A stretch of DNA of 64,000 bases, from assembly GCA_963969345.1 (NCBI GenBank), contig OZ017767.1, positions 6,042,739 through 6,106,738 of the forward strand, written 5' to 3'. Positions 46,301 to 56,400 of the stretch are shown piece by piece. This DNA comes from Turbatrix aceti. Its lineage: Eukaryota > Nematoda > Chromadorea > Rhabditida > Panagrolaimidae. The notes under the pieces are model-generated. The model worked only from the letters and a program-made list of their open reading frames with translations. It was not told the DNA's origin and did not search any database. Position 1 is the first letter of the stretch. Each line of letters opens with the position of its first letter. Made by a program: the position numbers and the translations under genes.

Positions 46301-48352
46301 ACTCCGTCAAACCATTGCACTTGCGCACGCTAGAAAAGTGCCGTGAAAGTGTTGCTCCGGCAACGGCTGATAACAATGTCACCGCTTAACAATGCAAGTT
46401 GGCACACGGCGGATGTTTGCGCCAGAAGACACCACGCGGACAGGTAACCACGTACGTTATTAACACCTACGAAGGCCTAAGAGGGCACCGAAGCTGTTTT
46501 TAAAAGCGCCGATTAAGTATATGCCAAAATAAATTTATCAAGATCATCCACGTTTTTTTTATCCTAGACAAAGCGATCCAGAAAAAATGTCACTTGAATG
46601 AACACAATTTTGTAACACAAACTCAAAAATGCATTTTTTTTCTTGTCTGGACCGTTTTGGAATGAATATACCTATTCACGTAGAATTTCAGTGAGGTAAA
46701 CCGAACGAAGCATTCATTCATCCATTCGTTCACTGAAGCGGAAACAAGTTCCAACGCGCGGTTTTCGATCAAAAAAAGAAACCAGACCCTTCGAATGATA
46801 CAAAATGACTTTCGAACCCAATTTTGAACCCCACGGATCCAGGCACCTTTGGCCAACAAAAAAAAGAAAAAAAAACAAGGGATGAGCACGCATTGAAAAA
46901 TAAATATTGGTTTTTAAATAAAAGTTGAAAAAAAAGTTATACGACGAAACCGAGGTACATAACCAAATTTACTTCATGTTGGCACGCAGACAAAGCGAAC
47001 GTTCGCCACTTTGGCGGGAGCTCACACGCATCAGTTGAGGGCGAGAAAAGGGTTGCATGTACTTGGAGTGAAACTCGGATGATAAAAAAAAAGAGAGTCA
47101 AAATCACACCCACGATGACAGCTCCTGTTTTTTGTGTACAACGCCGGTATCCGATGTCAGCATCATAACCCGGGTGACATCATCTTCCACCGAGCATGCT
47201 AGAGTCGACCTGGGAGGTGAGGTGACTTCCGGACTTTTATTTAGAATTTGCAGAAGAGCCGGAAAAAATCCCAAATGGCCCGGAAAAACACGCAGGTATA
47301 CAACAGCCGACACGCGCGTACCCGGGCAAAGTACACGCGCGCAAAGGCTTCAGAACTACAAAACCGCAGTGAAAGAAGATACAACGTGACGAGGGGCACT
47401 CCTTTCTTCGGCGTACACCACGCCGCCGCTGGCGTGCCTCGAATTAGATAGGAATCCAGACGATAGACGATAAAAAGCGCTTTCTAGTTTATTATACTTG
47501 GCGCACGCCACCCTCCTCCAGCGTAGGGGCACCCGGGACAATAAGTTACGCCACTGGATTACCCTACCCTGCCCTACGCAGCTCCCACTGCAGTTGCAAA
47601 AAAGAGAGCAGAACCGCATAAAAATTTATAGACAGCTTGATCCTCGCTGCCGTCCCACAACAGAAAAAAAAAAAAGATTGTGTCTGTTGTGTTTTGTTCA
47701 AAACTTACTTGAAATACCGGTAGCGATTTTGTTGCATCGTCGAGAGGGCGTACAGAGAGGTCGACATGAAGGAACTCGTATCTGAAATTGGTGACGTCAA
47801 AATAATAAATTTTTTTGTCGGGAAAATGACTTTTGGTCAGTCGGATTTTAAAAATCCAACAAAGTACAAATATACCCCAAAAATAAATATAACTGCCCCA
47901 GAGAAAATGTCCAAATGAGGAAATAAATGCATGTCGGACGTGTCATGACGCAATCGAGACTCACCATCAAGCGTCCTGATAAGCGGAATCCCCCGGGGCA
48001 GTCGCCGAGGCCGGGAGTACGGCGAATCAGTGCCCGGCCACGAAGGAGGAGCTGGAGCCATTTTTCCCAAGTCATTGGTCCTGGAACGACCCCGAATCAT
48101 GGGTCTTACGGAAAATTGGCTATCCGTAGTCGAAGCGCGTGTCGACTGGGTGGAAGCGTTGGCGACGAGCTGGTCGTCTTCGCTGTTGGCACCAATATCG
48201 TCATCGACGTCGACGTCCTTCTCGAGGCAGAGCGGAGACGACTGAATCGAGGGTCGACGGTGCGTGGGATCCGGCAGCATTGCAGTCGCTGCGCTACCGT
48301 CCAGCGACCTTCTGCAAGTCCGGCAGCGATGATCCAGCCTGTTGCGACGCAT
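34393..48352 (-). CDS. Small-conductance Ca2+-activated K+ channel (SK/KCNN type)
   Basis: Long isoform model with ten exons: 48352-47965, 47781-47709, 45379-45244, 42227-42110, 37993-37861, 36956-36806, 36108-35752, 35523-35075, 35020-34861 and 34800-34393. Every junction keeps frame (2373 nt, 790 residues). The first 283 residues are a variable, Ser/Arg-rich cytosolic tail. S1 follows (LLLAFIGLILVVIDAEI), then S2 (VFSTVILIITLCNYH), S3-S4 with few charges (FLRSYLLCRFMVLHSK), S5, the pore with SVGYGD near 529-534, and S6 (ITTGIVGAGVSSALIAVI). Then comes the calmodulin-binding domain (RKLELSRAEKHVNNFMADSK onward, QRKNAAASVLQQTW) and its continuation HQRKFLNSINEFRRIKWDQR, and a C-terminal coiled coil (LHSEMHETLWEMHRTQDQF). 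SK channels open on Ca2+-calmodulin binding and repolarise neurons and muscle. Several candidate alternative first exons are listed separately. The core is certain; the 5'-most exons and start are less so. Confidence 0.9.
38152..38299 (-). other. Candidate alternative first exon of the SK channel (d)
   Basis: Starts at ATG 38299 (MDHHFKKQRRHRGQDVY...) and ends NLDLVELEEII plus one base before GTGGGA (phase 1). That phase joins exon 37993-37861, 158 bases downstream, to give ...LEEII-EEKCNGDVRF. If it is not spliced, the frame stops after IIGGIEFE, a 55-residue free ORF. Either way the sequence has real-protein composition. It would give the shortest SK N-terminus. Confidence 0.45.
38656..38700. 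repeat. Perfect 16-base inverted repeat (hairpin)
   Basis: Arms TAGAAACGTCATGCGT and ACGCATGACGTTTCTA with a 13-base loop, inside the 4.1 kb SK intron, upstream of candidate alternative exon d. The arms contain a CRE-half TGACG/CGTCA. Confidence 0.8.
39349..39676 (-). other. Candidate alternative first exon of the SK channel (c)
   Basis: ATG at 39676 (or 39673) opens 109 codons of Ser/Arg/Pro-rich protein (MCAAFVEPRVPTPTPSLAPT, later RRMSTTDYSRRRRCSASPS) ending in YSAAT and one base (phase 1) before a GTGAAG donor. Phase 1 matches exon 37993-37861. Composition resembles other SK N-termini, and the frame is free of stops over the whole length. The donor is weak. Confidence 0.45.
41591..41672 (-). 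other. Candidate alternative first exon of the SK channel (b)
   Basis: ATG at 41672 (MSLPLRTHRCVFAVSWIRIS) runs 27 codons to a GTAGCC donor in phase 1, again compatible with exon 37993-37861. It is short, so support is weak. Confidence 0.25.
42383..42665 (-). other. Candidate alternative exon of the SK channel (a)
   Basis: Acceptor TGATGCAG above 42665 and donor GTAAGC below 42383 (phase 0) frame a Pro/Ser-rich exon: MKPPPPLFASAAVYLPHSRS from ATG 42634, later HLLPPGSNFGHPPSSTSLYH and ATGHPQRERANSMFI. It joins exon 42227-42110 (VSSDILRVSGYTN) in phase, and its 5' side fits a phase-2 donor such as that of exon 47781-47709. It may be an alternative first exon, starting at 42634, or a cassette exon. 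Confidence 0.5.
45482..45560 (-). other. Candidate alternative exon of the SK channel (e)
   Basis: Opens behind a TCATTGCAG acceptor with ATGCCATGG and encodes MVAHGPDGRVLDKAATFSVA, ending phase 2 before GTTTGA. It joins exon 45379-45244 (AQSLTPFERRYHKSCDW) in phase and can also accept exon 48352-47965. Likely an alternative start (ATG at 45555) or a choice mutually exclusive with exon 47781-47709. Confidence 0.5.
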
Positions 48353-50980
48353 GACGCGTGAGTCACTGGCAATAGCGCGTAAACGAACAAAGAAGGAGAC
48401 AACATCCGCGGCAAGAGACAACACGTGAGGATTCATTAGCGCGCTGCCAAGTCCCTCGAGACCTCCGAAATCTCGCAGGCTCGTTTCCGAAATTGCGAAC
48501 CAGGCACACAAAAGCACACAAACACGGCGCTTGAGCCAACAGGACTACTCTCGAGTGTAAAACTGAAACAATCGCGTTCTTCAATTTTGAGTGTGTCCGC
48601 AGTCAAGCAAAATTAAACGGGCACCCCTTCTACTTTGGCACTTGGCGTCAAGAAGCGGTATCTGGGTGACGGTATGAGAAGCGGAGCTCAAGAGAATATT
48701 TGGAAGCACCGCTGGGTAAACAAACATGCGCCGTTTCTTGGTTTTTTGGTTTCTTGGTTTTTGAGTGTTCGCGAAACGTAGCATGTATGCATTTTTTTAC
48801 TTTTACTTTTTTGGCGTCCGTTGGGAATGACAAATCACTTCAAAACCCGTGATCTAAATTTTTTAGTATATTTTTAACATGTTGGAAAAATACTAAACGG
48901 TGAGATTAATGTTATCTCGCTGCGGAACGATGTTCTCTGATGCAGAAATTGGGCCATAAGGAACAACGATAAAAAGAAGAAGCAACTCGTTGAAAAATCA
49001 GTTGACGCTATCGAAGTAAAGAAAAATTTTTTCGGGGGGATAAAAATTAGATTGGTATGGCATAAAATTTTAAAAATGGTAAAAAACTTCAAAAACTTAT
49101 GATTTTTGATGTTTTTGGATTTTTTAAGCGATCAATTTTATTTGTGAAAATTTTAGAAAATTTCAAAGTCGATATAAACCCAGATTCGAATTCAGTTTAA
49201 CCCCAGTTTAAAATTCTTCAGGGTGGCAGGAACAAAAAGGTGCATTGCCAAACCGAACAGCCACGTACGCCGCAGCCGGGAGAGGGAGGACAAATTAGAA
49301 ACAAGTGATGGGTCTGTTACGCGACAGAGGAAAGAGAGGGGAATCAATCTTAGGCCTGTCCGATGGGACTTTGATCGGGCAGTTTGAAATTTGGTAAAAT
49401 GTTGTCAGCGCCCCTGTCCTGATTTGCAGGTAGCACGCGAGATTGATCGACTCGCCTCCCTCCCTCAACTTGCGGCTGACGATAGATGCCGTTCACGCTG
49501 TCGCCAGCTGGCCATCATCGCAAATGTCTTGAGACAGAAAAATAGAAAAATAAATGTTGACGAATGTCACAACATCAAAATAATATTTAGAGAAACAATA
49601 ACAAAGCATTTAAATAATGAAAATAACGAAAAATTTGACTTTACCCCCCAAAAAAATTGGTTTGAGCTTCTAAAAAGTTAGAAAACAGTGTGTCCAGGTG
49701 CCCAGGTGCCCAGGTGTGCTACCGGGGCACCTGAGGATGGTTGATGGGGGGTTAGACTCGGCAACCCCATAAAAACAAACGACCCTCACTCAGTTTGCTC
49801 GGGGCAGCACATGGGCACGTTCGACGGCGCTTGAAAGGTATAAATCATCGATTTTTGAGATGGCGACACCTCAAATTTCATTTTTAATTAGAATTCAACG
49901 AAATAGCTATTACAATCCGCAAACTTTGAAGTAACCACTCATTTTTGCTATAAAAACAATTTTTTAGCACCTAACTGACGTCAATACCCCACTGGAGGGA
50001 TCAAATTCAAATCATCGCTGGCGGCGGCGGCGGCGGTTGGTTATGGCGGCGGCGGAGGCTATTGCAACACGACTGGCCCCCCTGGCGGGCCGGCGGCCTG
50101 GCCTGGCGAGCCGAGTGGTGCAATCAAATCCCAATCCCAATCGAGTCACCTCCCTCGCATCAGCTGCAACATCAAACAGGGCCGTAAAAGTGTTCAGCCA
50201 TCAGTCATCGCTCCCGACCGACCGATGGCCGACATCTGCAATCGCTCCACTCCGGCACTGCCGATAAGGAAATGCCAGACAGCATCGGCGCCGGCGGTGA
50301 GATGATTAAACAAGGGTAGCTGATGTGAGGAAAAACCGGCAGCAGGCTCTCAGAAATATCCAGTAAAACAGCCAAGCGCCGGGCAAACGAAACAAAACGA
50401 ACGAACACGCGGTAACAATTCTGTTAAAATATTAATAAACCGCCTTCTGACAGCGTAGGATCACGCATCCGTGCCCAAAAATAGCCACAGCCTCAGTCGG
50501 GGGTGCAAAATTGCGCGAAATGACATTACCGCTATAGTAGTTGACGGCATGCGGCGCCGAGAAGCGGCAGACGGCCCTGAAAGTCAGTCAAATCCAATGA
50601 TGTCTCAAAATCACTCAAAATAACAACCACGGCTTGGATTTCCGGGTAGTTGGACGAGATTGAGTTGCATTGTGCCAAACATCAATTTTTTTCTATTATA
50701 AATAATTTGGCTTGTTTTTCGAAAAACTTGGACAAACTTGTCGGTCGGTTTATTTTGCAATTTGTTTTTAATAACTCTGGTCTCCAGAAGCGTGTAAAAA
50801 TATTTATAATACATATTATGCGTGGCATGTCATCCCCCAGGTGCCTTGTTGCTTTTTGGCGCGTGCATGTCCGCTGGCAGCAGCCACTCTATGTATGCAA
50901 TTATGTTAATGAACAGTGCTGCGAAAAAAAAACATCCGCATTCGGGTACTTACCCCCAGAGTTGTTCAATTCGACAATTT
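48353..50980. other. Upstream region of the SK channel gene
   Basis: 2.6 kb with no supportable exon, apart from an open extension of the first SK exon to 48517. It contains a run of CAGGTGCCC repeats at 49692-49715, a GGC-triplet stretch near 50020-50065 and several AT-rich tracts. Probably promoter and intergenic DNA. Confidence 0.4.
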
Positions 50981-50982
50981 TC

Positions 50983-51155
50983 AGTGCTCGCTCTGCTCGC
51001 GCTCTTTGAGCAATTCAATTTTCCGTGCTCGCTCTGCTCATGCTCTTTGAGTTCCTAAAATTTTTGCGCTCGCTCCGCTCGCGCTCTTTTATTCTCAGAT
51101 CCTCTGCTCTTGCTCTGCTCACGCTCGTGAGTTGAGCAGGAGCGAGCAATGAGCA
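50983..51155. repeat. GCTCGCTCTGCTC repeat, left copy
   Basis: Three degenerate tandem units of about 55 bases, each with (G/C)GCTCGCTC(T/C)GCTCGCGCTC followed by TTTGAG and a T-rich spacer, ending in TGAGTTGAGCAGGAGCGAGC. A second copy in the same orientation lies at 52684-52830. The two copies flank a large fold-back element. Confidence 0.75.
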
Positions 51156-51317
51156 AACATGGCTCACACATAAAAATGTGAATTTTGAGCCAAAATTCAG
51201 TTCCTCACTAAAAGAAAGACCGTATACTCCTTGGAGATACCCCCAACATCGTGTTTTTGGTCGAAATTACCAGTATTTTAGTATCTGTAACACTAAATTT
51301 ATAGTGAGCAGTGCTCA

Positions 51318-52680
51318 TTTTAAGAGGCAGTCCACGACAGGATTTCGGACGGCCGACAAGGCTTTTTTACAACTTCAAATGTTTTAAGCCAGAATTGTTC
51401 CCCATCCCTAAAAACCTCTAAATCACCGATGCACAGATTTTTAAACACATCGGATTCTGTAGTTTTGGCTTCTGGAAGTTTTTGACAAAAATCGATGCCA
51501 CGAGCTTCGCTATAGAGGAAAAACGCTGAAAATTTTATGAGAGGGGTTTTGAGGGACAGGGAACACGAAGTCGTACTCAGATATTTTTTATCGTTACAGT
51601 AAATGCTGATTACCGTATAAAATGTGTGGTTTTTTGGTCACCACTGGCGGGGTTCTCCGAGGGGAGTACATTGTGATAGCATATATTGTAGCCCGTGTTT
51701 CGGCGCTTCGAATGACGTAACACACGAAAAAAAGGAGTGACCGGAAAACGGTCATCCATGGGCTTTTATGGCGCGCACTCAAGAAAACGCGCACAATTTC
51801 GCTTCAAGTGACAAAAAAAGAGCGTGCGCGCGCATTCACGGTGTCATGTTCAAAAAAAGGCCCTGAAGCCAATTTTTGTTTTTTATGCTCGCGGTCACTT
51901 TGGTAGACTTTAGCATGTCCCAAAGATTGATTCTAGCTTTTCAGGCTTTTTATCTGACAATATTGGGCATCGCCACAGGCATTGAAAAAAACATGAAACT
52001 TTCAAACGTTGTAACTTTGTGCAAAATGATCCGATAAAAGGTGCACGTGGCTTAAAGTTATATCTGGGACATGCCAAAGCCTACCAAAGTGACCGTGGAT
52101 GTACAAAACAAAAACTGGCTTCAGGGCCTTTTTTTGAACATGACTCCTTTTTTGCGCGCGCAAGCTTGTTTGAAGAGAAAAAGAAGCTGATCGCGCGCGT
52201 TTTCTTGAGTGCGCGCTATAAAAGCCCATGGATGACCGCTTTCCGGTCACTCCTTTTTTTCGCGTGTTACGTCATTCGAAGCGCCGAAACACGGGCTACA
52301 AGATGTGCTATCACAATGTACTCCCCTCGGAGAACCCCGCCAGTGGTGACCAAAAAACCACACATTTTATACGGTAATCAGCAATTACCGTAACGATAAA
52401 AAATATCTGAGTACGACTTCGTGTTCCCCGTCCCTCAAAACCCCTCTCATAAAATTTTCAGCATTTTTCCACTATAGCGAAGCTCGTGGCATCGATTTTT
52501 GTCAAAAACTTCCAGAAGCCAAAACTACAGAATCCGATGTGTTTAAAAATCTGTGTATCGGCGATTTAGAGGTTTTTAGGGGTGGGGAACAATTCTGGCT
52601 TAAAACATTTTAAGTTGTAAAAAAGCCTTGTCGGGCTCTCCCCCTTATTCCGAAATCCTGTCGTGGACTGTCTCTTAAAA
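51318..52680. mobile_element. Large fold-back (palindromic) element
   Basis: Inverted arms of about 600 bases, 51318-51921 and 52064-52680, surround a 140-base centre. Landmarks on the left (CAGTCCACGACAGGATTTCGG, GGGGTTCTCCGAGGGGAGTA, GGTCACTTTGGTAG) reappear as reverse complements on the right in mirror order. The arms are slightly diverged, with small indels. There is no long conserved protein; matching open frames in both arms (RVFLSAR.KSPWMT.FRSLL) are mirror copies of the same DNA. It could be a non-autonomous fold-back transposon or an inverted duplication. Confidence 0.8.
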
Positions 52681-52683
52681 ATT

Positions 52684-52830
52684 TCTCTTGCTCGCTCTGC
52701 TCGCGCTCTTTGAGCAACTCAATTTTTCGTGCTCGCTCTGCTCATGCTCATTGAGCACTCCAATTTTTCGCGCTCGCTCCGCTCGCGCTCGTGAGCTGAG
52801 CAGGAGCGAGCAGTGAGCAGGAGCAATTTG
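52684..52830. repeat. GCTCGCTCTGCTC repeat, right copy
   Basis: Direct repeat of the block at 50983-51155, with the same unit order (TTTGAGCAACTCAATTTTTCG, then CTCATGCTC, then CGCTCGCTCCGCTCGCGCTC, then TGAGCTGAGCAGGAGCGAGC). Confidence 0.75.
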
Positions 52831-53054
52831 GTGAGCATCGAACAACTCTGCTTACCCCAAAACCGGGTCAGGTCGGCTCGACTCGAAATTTTAAGCCGAG
52901 TTTTCATTATTTTTTATTTTTTTGAAATTTAAAAAAAAAATATAGTAGCAAAAACGCTAATAAGAGTGCAAAAATACAAATTATTTTTGCAAACAGAAAA
53001 TTTGCAGAAACAAACCAACAAAATCCTATTATACATTTTGGACAAAAATTGTTT

Positions 53055-53705
53055 CATTTTTTAAAACTGACAAGGAAAATGTTAGGCAGCGTTTTGGAAA
53101 TTCTTCACGAAATTTGGTCAAAAAGTTGCTACAAACTATGAAAGTTTGTACCGTAAAATTCACCTGCCTGAGGCATCTACAGACGGAGTTACGATCGCAT
53201 AAAATCGCGTTTTTGCCATTTTTGACCTGTTTTGGCACGTTGTATAACTAAAAAAACTACGACATTTTAAAAGCCGAGGTACATATTGATCGACGTAGCT
53301 TTTTTATGCAGAATCTGATAAAAATATATGAATATAGGTTTGCCACTTTAAAAAATGCCGAAATTTGCATTTAAAAAGGGGTCAGAATGGCAACATTTGT
53401 TTTGGCATTTTTCAAGGTGGCAACCCTACATTATTATATTTTTATCGGATTCTCCATCAAAAACTACGTCGATCAACATGTACCTCGGCTTTAGAAATGC
53501 CGTAGTTTTTTAGCTACAACGTGCCAAAAATCGTCAAAAATGGCAAAAACGCGATTTTAGGCAATCGTAACTCCACCTGTAGATGCTTCAGGCAGGTGAA
53601 TTTTACGGTACAAGTTTTTCATAGTAAAAGCAACTTTTTGGCAAAATTTCGTGAAGAAATTCCAAAACATTGCCTAAAACTTTCCTTGTGAGTCATTTTT
53701 CTAAC
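53055..53705. mobile_element. Near-perfect palindromic MITE-like element
   Basis: Arms of about 315 bases (53055-53370 and 53391-53705) with a centre of about 20 bases. Landmarks: CAAGGAAAATGTTAGGCAG at the left end against TGCCTAAAACTTTCCTTG at the right; CACCTGCCTGAGGCATCTAC against GTAGATGCTTCAGGCAGGTG; GAGGTACATATTGATCGACG against CGTCGATCAACATGTACCTC. No coding capacity. A partial relative lies in the ALDH intron at 18.66-18.83 kb. Confidence 0.85.
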
Positions 53706-54468
53706 TCTACTCGAAATTCTTCGAGCTATTCGACTCTGCTCGAAAAATCCTCGAATCAAATTTTAAGCGAGCGACTCGAAAACCCTAAACTCGGTCAAGT
53801 TCAAGCGCTCGAACGACAATTTTGGTATCCCCCCGAAATATTTTCGGGTGGATACCCGACAGCACTGTTAATGGACGTCTTTTTACTTTACGACGACGAC
53901 GTCCACATGGATCACGTCCCGCGTGCGTCATTCGACCCATCTGGAATCACCCCAGCGAGGGAGCACAAGTAGATCATTTTCATTTGATAGCGTTTAAAAC
54001 TAATGCAAAAGCATAAAAAACAGGGATTCTCGAAAGCCGAGCAGGGGATGACCGTGAGCAAAAAGAAAAAAACAGACATTTAATAATAGATGATCATACA
54101 CGCTAAAATTTACAAAAACCCACCCCGCGCCTGTCTCACGACTGACGACTGACGATTGGGTGGGGGAGGTTGTTGCGGGCCTTGAAGAACCGTGCTCTGG
54201 GAAAAATACCAAACTACTACAGGTTACAGCTGGAAAGAACAGTAAAAAAAATCAGAGGACGGGAGGAGGGATTAAAGGGGAAGAGGCGGCCAAGGAAGGA
54301 GTGGATAGGATAGGAAACAGCAGGTGGAACAGCCGGAGGGGGCAACCGTTTTGAGGCAGAGTGCAAACGATGACTTGGAGCAGCAGAGATCCCACGCCGG
54401 TCGTTTGAGCCGCCTCCATGGACCATAATGGCCCATTGTGATATTCTTTGAGGGCGGTGGCACACACG
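53706..54468. other. Intergenic, 3' of the GYF gene
   Basis: Contains the 3' UTR of the minus-strand GYF gene. TCTGCTCGAAAAATCCTCGA-type repeats at 53705-53770 are remnants of nearby repeats. No gene supported. Confidence 0.4.
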
Positions 54469-56238
54469 TCAGACGCGTCGATCGTTCTTGTCGCCGTAGG
54501 GACGACGTCTCTGGTCGAGGAAAGTGACGGGCACGCCGGTCAGCTCCTTCAGGAGACGTCCGATGTCAGTCGTTCGAACCTGAAAAAAAAGTCCATACAT
54601 TAGTCCAGTCCAGCGTCCCTGACATACGCGCGTCATTTTTAATTAAACGGAGCCTCCTCAGCTCCTAGGGAGCCCAGAGAACAAAGCCAAGCCCAGCCTA
54701 GACCAACTCACCGTGATGGGAAGAGTTTGGGTGGAGGTAGTCGTCGAAGGAGTTTCGTCGACGAAACCGATGGCATCGGTGCCGCAATCGACCTTGGAGA
54801 CGAGCCAAGGAGCGTCGTCAGTGCCGACGCACTTGTCCTGCGGCAACACGAGATCGTCCATCTGCAAAGCAAAAAAACAGTCTCAATAATTAACGTGCGA
54901 TTAATTTTGCAGGAACCATGGGGAGTCTCAATTTCGGTGCTTGGGCCTATTTTTTTGCACCAAACACAGTTTATTTTTAGAACACTAATGCGGAGTGCAA
55001 AAGAGAGCAAAAACAGTCTGTCATGTATTTTGCAGACCAAAACACAAAATTCCAAAATTCGTAGGGACCAGCATTTTGAATTTTATCGTTTGTGTTCGTT
55101 CGCGAACAGATTTTTACAAAAATTGATTTGTTCGCGTTCATTTTAACAAAATTATCGAAATGCCTACCCAAAAAAAAAACTCACGTTCAAGTTGTGCTCG
55201 CTGTCGAGCATCTCGCTGACGCTGGATGACGACGGATTGTCGCGCTCGTACGAATTAGCACCATAAGCGTTGAATCCATCGGATCCAGTCGTACCCCCCG
55301 TGATACCACCATAGCCAGTGCCATCGACAGCCCCGTGAGGCTGGACGATCATGACAGGCTGCATGCCGGTGGAGTACGACTGATACATCGGATGATGAGG
55401 CGGTGCTCCCAGCGGAGCGTTCGTCAGGACAGGTTGCTGATGGAAGAAAGCATGGGCGCCCGGAGGAGGATGATGCGCAGGTGCACCGGTGTAGAGCACG
55501 GTGGCATGCGGGACAGGAGTGATCGCCGCGTCGTGGCTGACGACAGGCGTAGCTCGATGAATGGCAGCGACGGCCGTTTCCGAGGCCTGGGCGTTCTCCA
55601 TGAGCTGCTGCTCCATCGAGTAAATGCTGCTAAGGAAGGGCGAGCCATTGCACGCCTGGATGTATTCCAGTAGGGTGTACCACTGCTCGTCTCGCTCCGT
55701 GCGGATCAGAAGACGGTCACCAAAGTAACCCGAGTTAACCCACTTTTGCATATCGGCGCCATCAAAGGGTCCTAAAAGGAAAACATACCGTAAATAATGC
55801 AAAGCAAAAAAACTATTCGAAACACAAATTTACAATATTTTTGTCAAAAAACGAAAACAAGGGTCCCGAAAGGAAAAAATAGATCACCGTAAACAATGCA
55901 AAAAAAACAGCTAAAAACACAAATCTACGATATTTTTGTCAAAAAAAGGCCATCGGATGGTCCTGAACGGAAAAATGAGGTTATCGTAACAAAGGCAAAA
56001 ATTTGGTTCAGAAAACAACATTTTTGTTTTGAAATTTACGATATTTTCGTCAAAAAAAAGGCCATCGGATGGTCCTGAACGGAAAAACAAGGTTACCGTA
56101 AAAAATTCCAAAAAATCTATTCAAAACACAAATTTACGACAATTTTTACCCAAAAAAATACTCACCGTGTGTCAACCGGTCCTCACCCAGGTAGAACCAC
56201 TTGATGGGCTCGTCGAATTCGTTACCGTACTCAACCAT
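54469..56238 (-). CDS. GYF-domain protein
   Basis: Exons 56238-56166, 55771-55185, 54861-54712 and 54579-54469 keep frame and give 306 residues. The GYF domain lies at about residues 12-70 and is split by the first intron: IKWFYLGEDRLTHG then PFDGADMQKWVNSGYFGDRL, with W, GPF and the W...GYF motif all present. GYF domains bind proline-rich PPG peptides in splicing, translation-repression (GIGYF) and trafficking complexes. The middle is rich in His/Pro/Gly (YTGAPAHHPPPGAHAFFHQ) and probably disordered; the C-terminus is RRPYGDKNDRRV. It is much shorter than GIGYF proteins. The ATG lies 24 bases behind a GATTTTTAG acceptor at 56263, and the upstream gene on the same strand stops at 56401, 138 bases away, as in a nematode operon. 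Confidence 0.85.
55790..56160. repeat. Tandem repeat inside GYF intron 1
   Basis: About three units of 95-120 bases sharing CGATATTTTTGTCAAAAAA, GGCCATCGGATGGTCCTGAA, and GTTATCGTAA/ACCGTAAA. The unit resembles the start of exon 2 and its acceptor (GCGCCATCAAAGGGTCCTAA, then ACCGTAAATAATGC), so the array looks like decayed copies of that splice junction. Confidence 0.75.
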
Positions 56239-56400
56239 GCTCCCAAATTTGAAAGCACTGACCTAAAAATCGAGTAACGTCAAAAATAGCAAGTTCCAAA
56301 TGAAAGCACGCAAGAAACAATAACAAACCGTCCAAAACGGTAGGAAAACGTCAAAAGTCGCTGCAGGAGATACTTTATACATGTATGCACAATAAAATGG

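Noticed and set aside
51594..52393. Similar proteins of about 65 residues in both arms of the fold-back
   Set aside because: They are the same DNA in mirror image, short, with no start context or motif; not evidence of a transposase.
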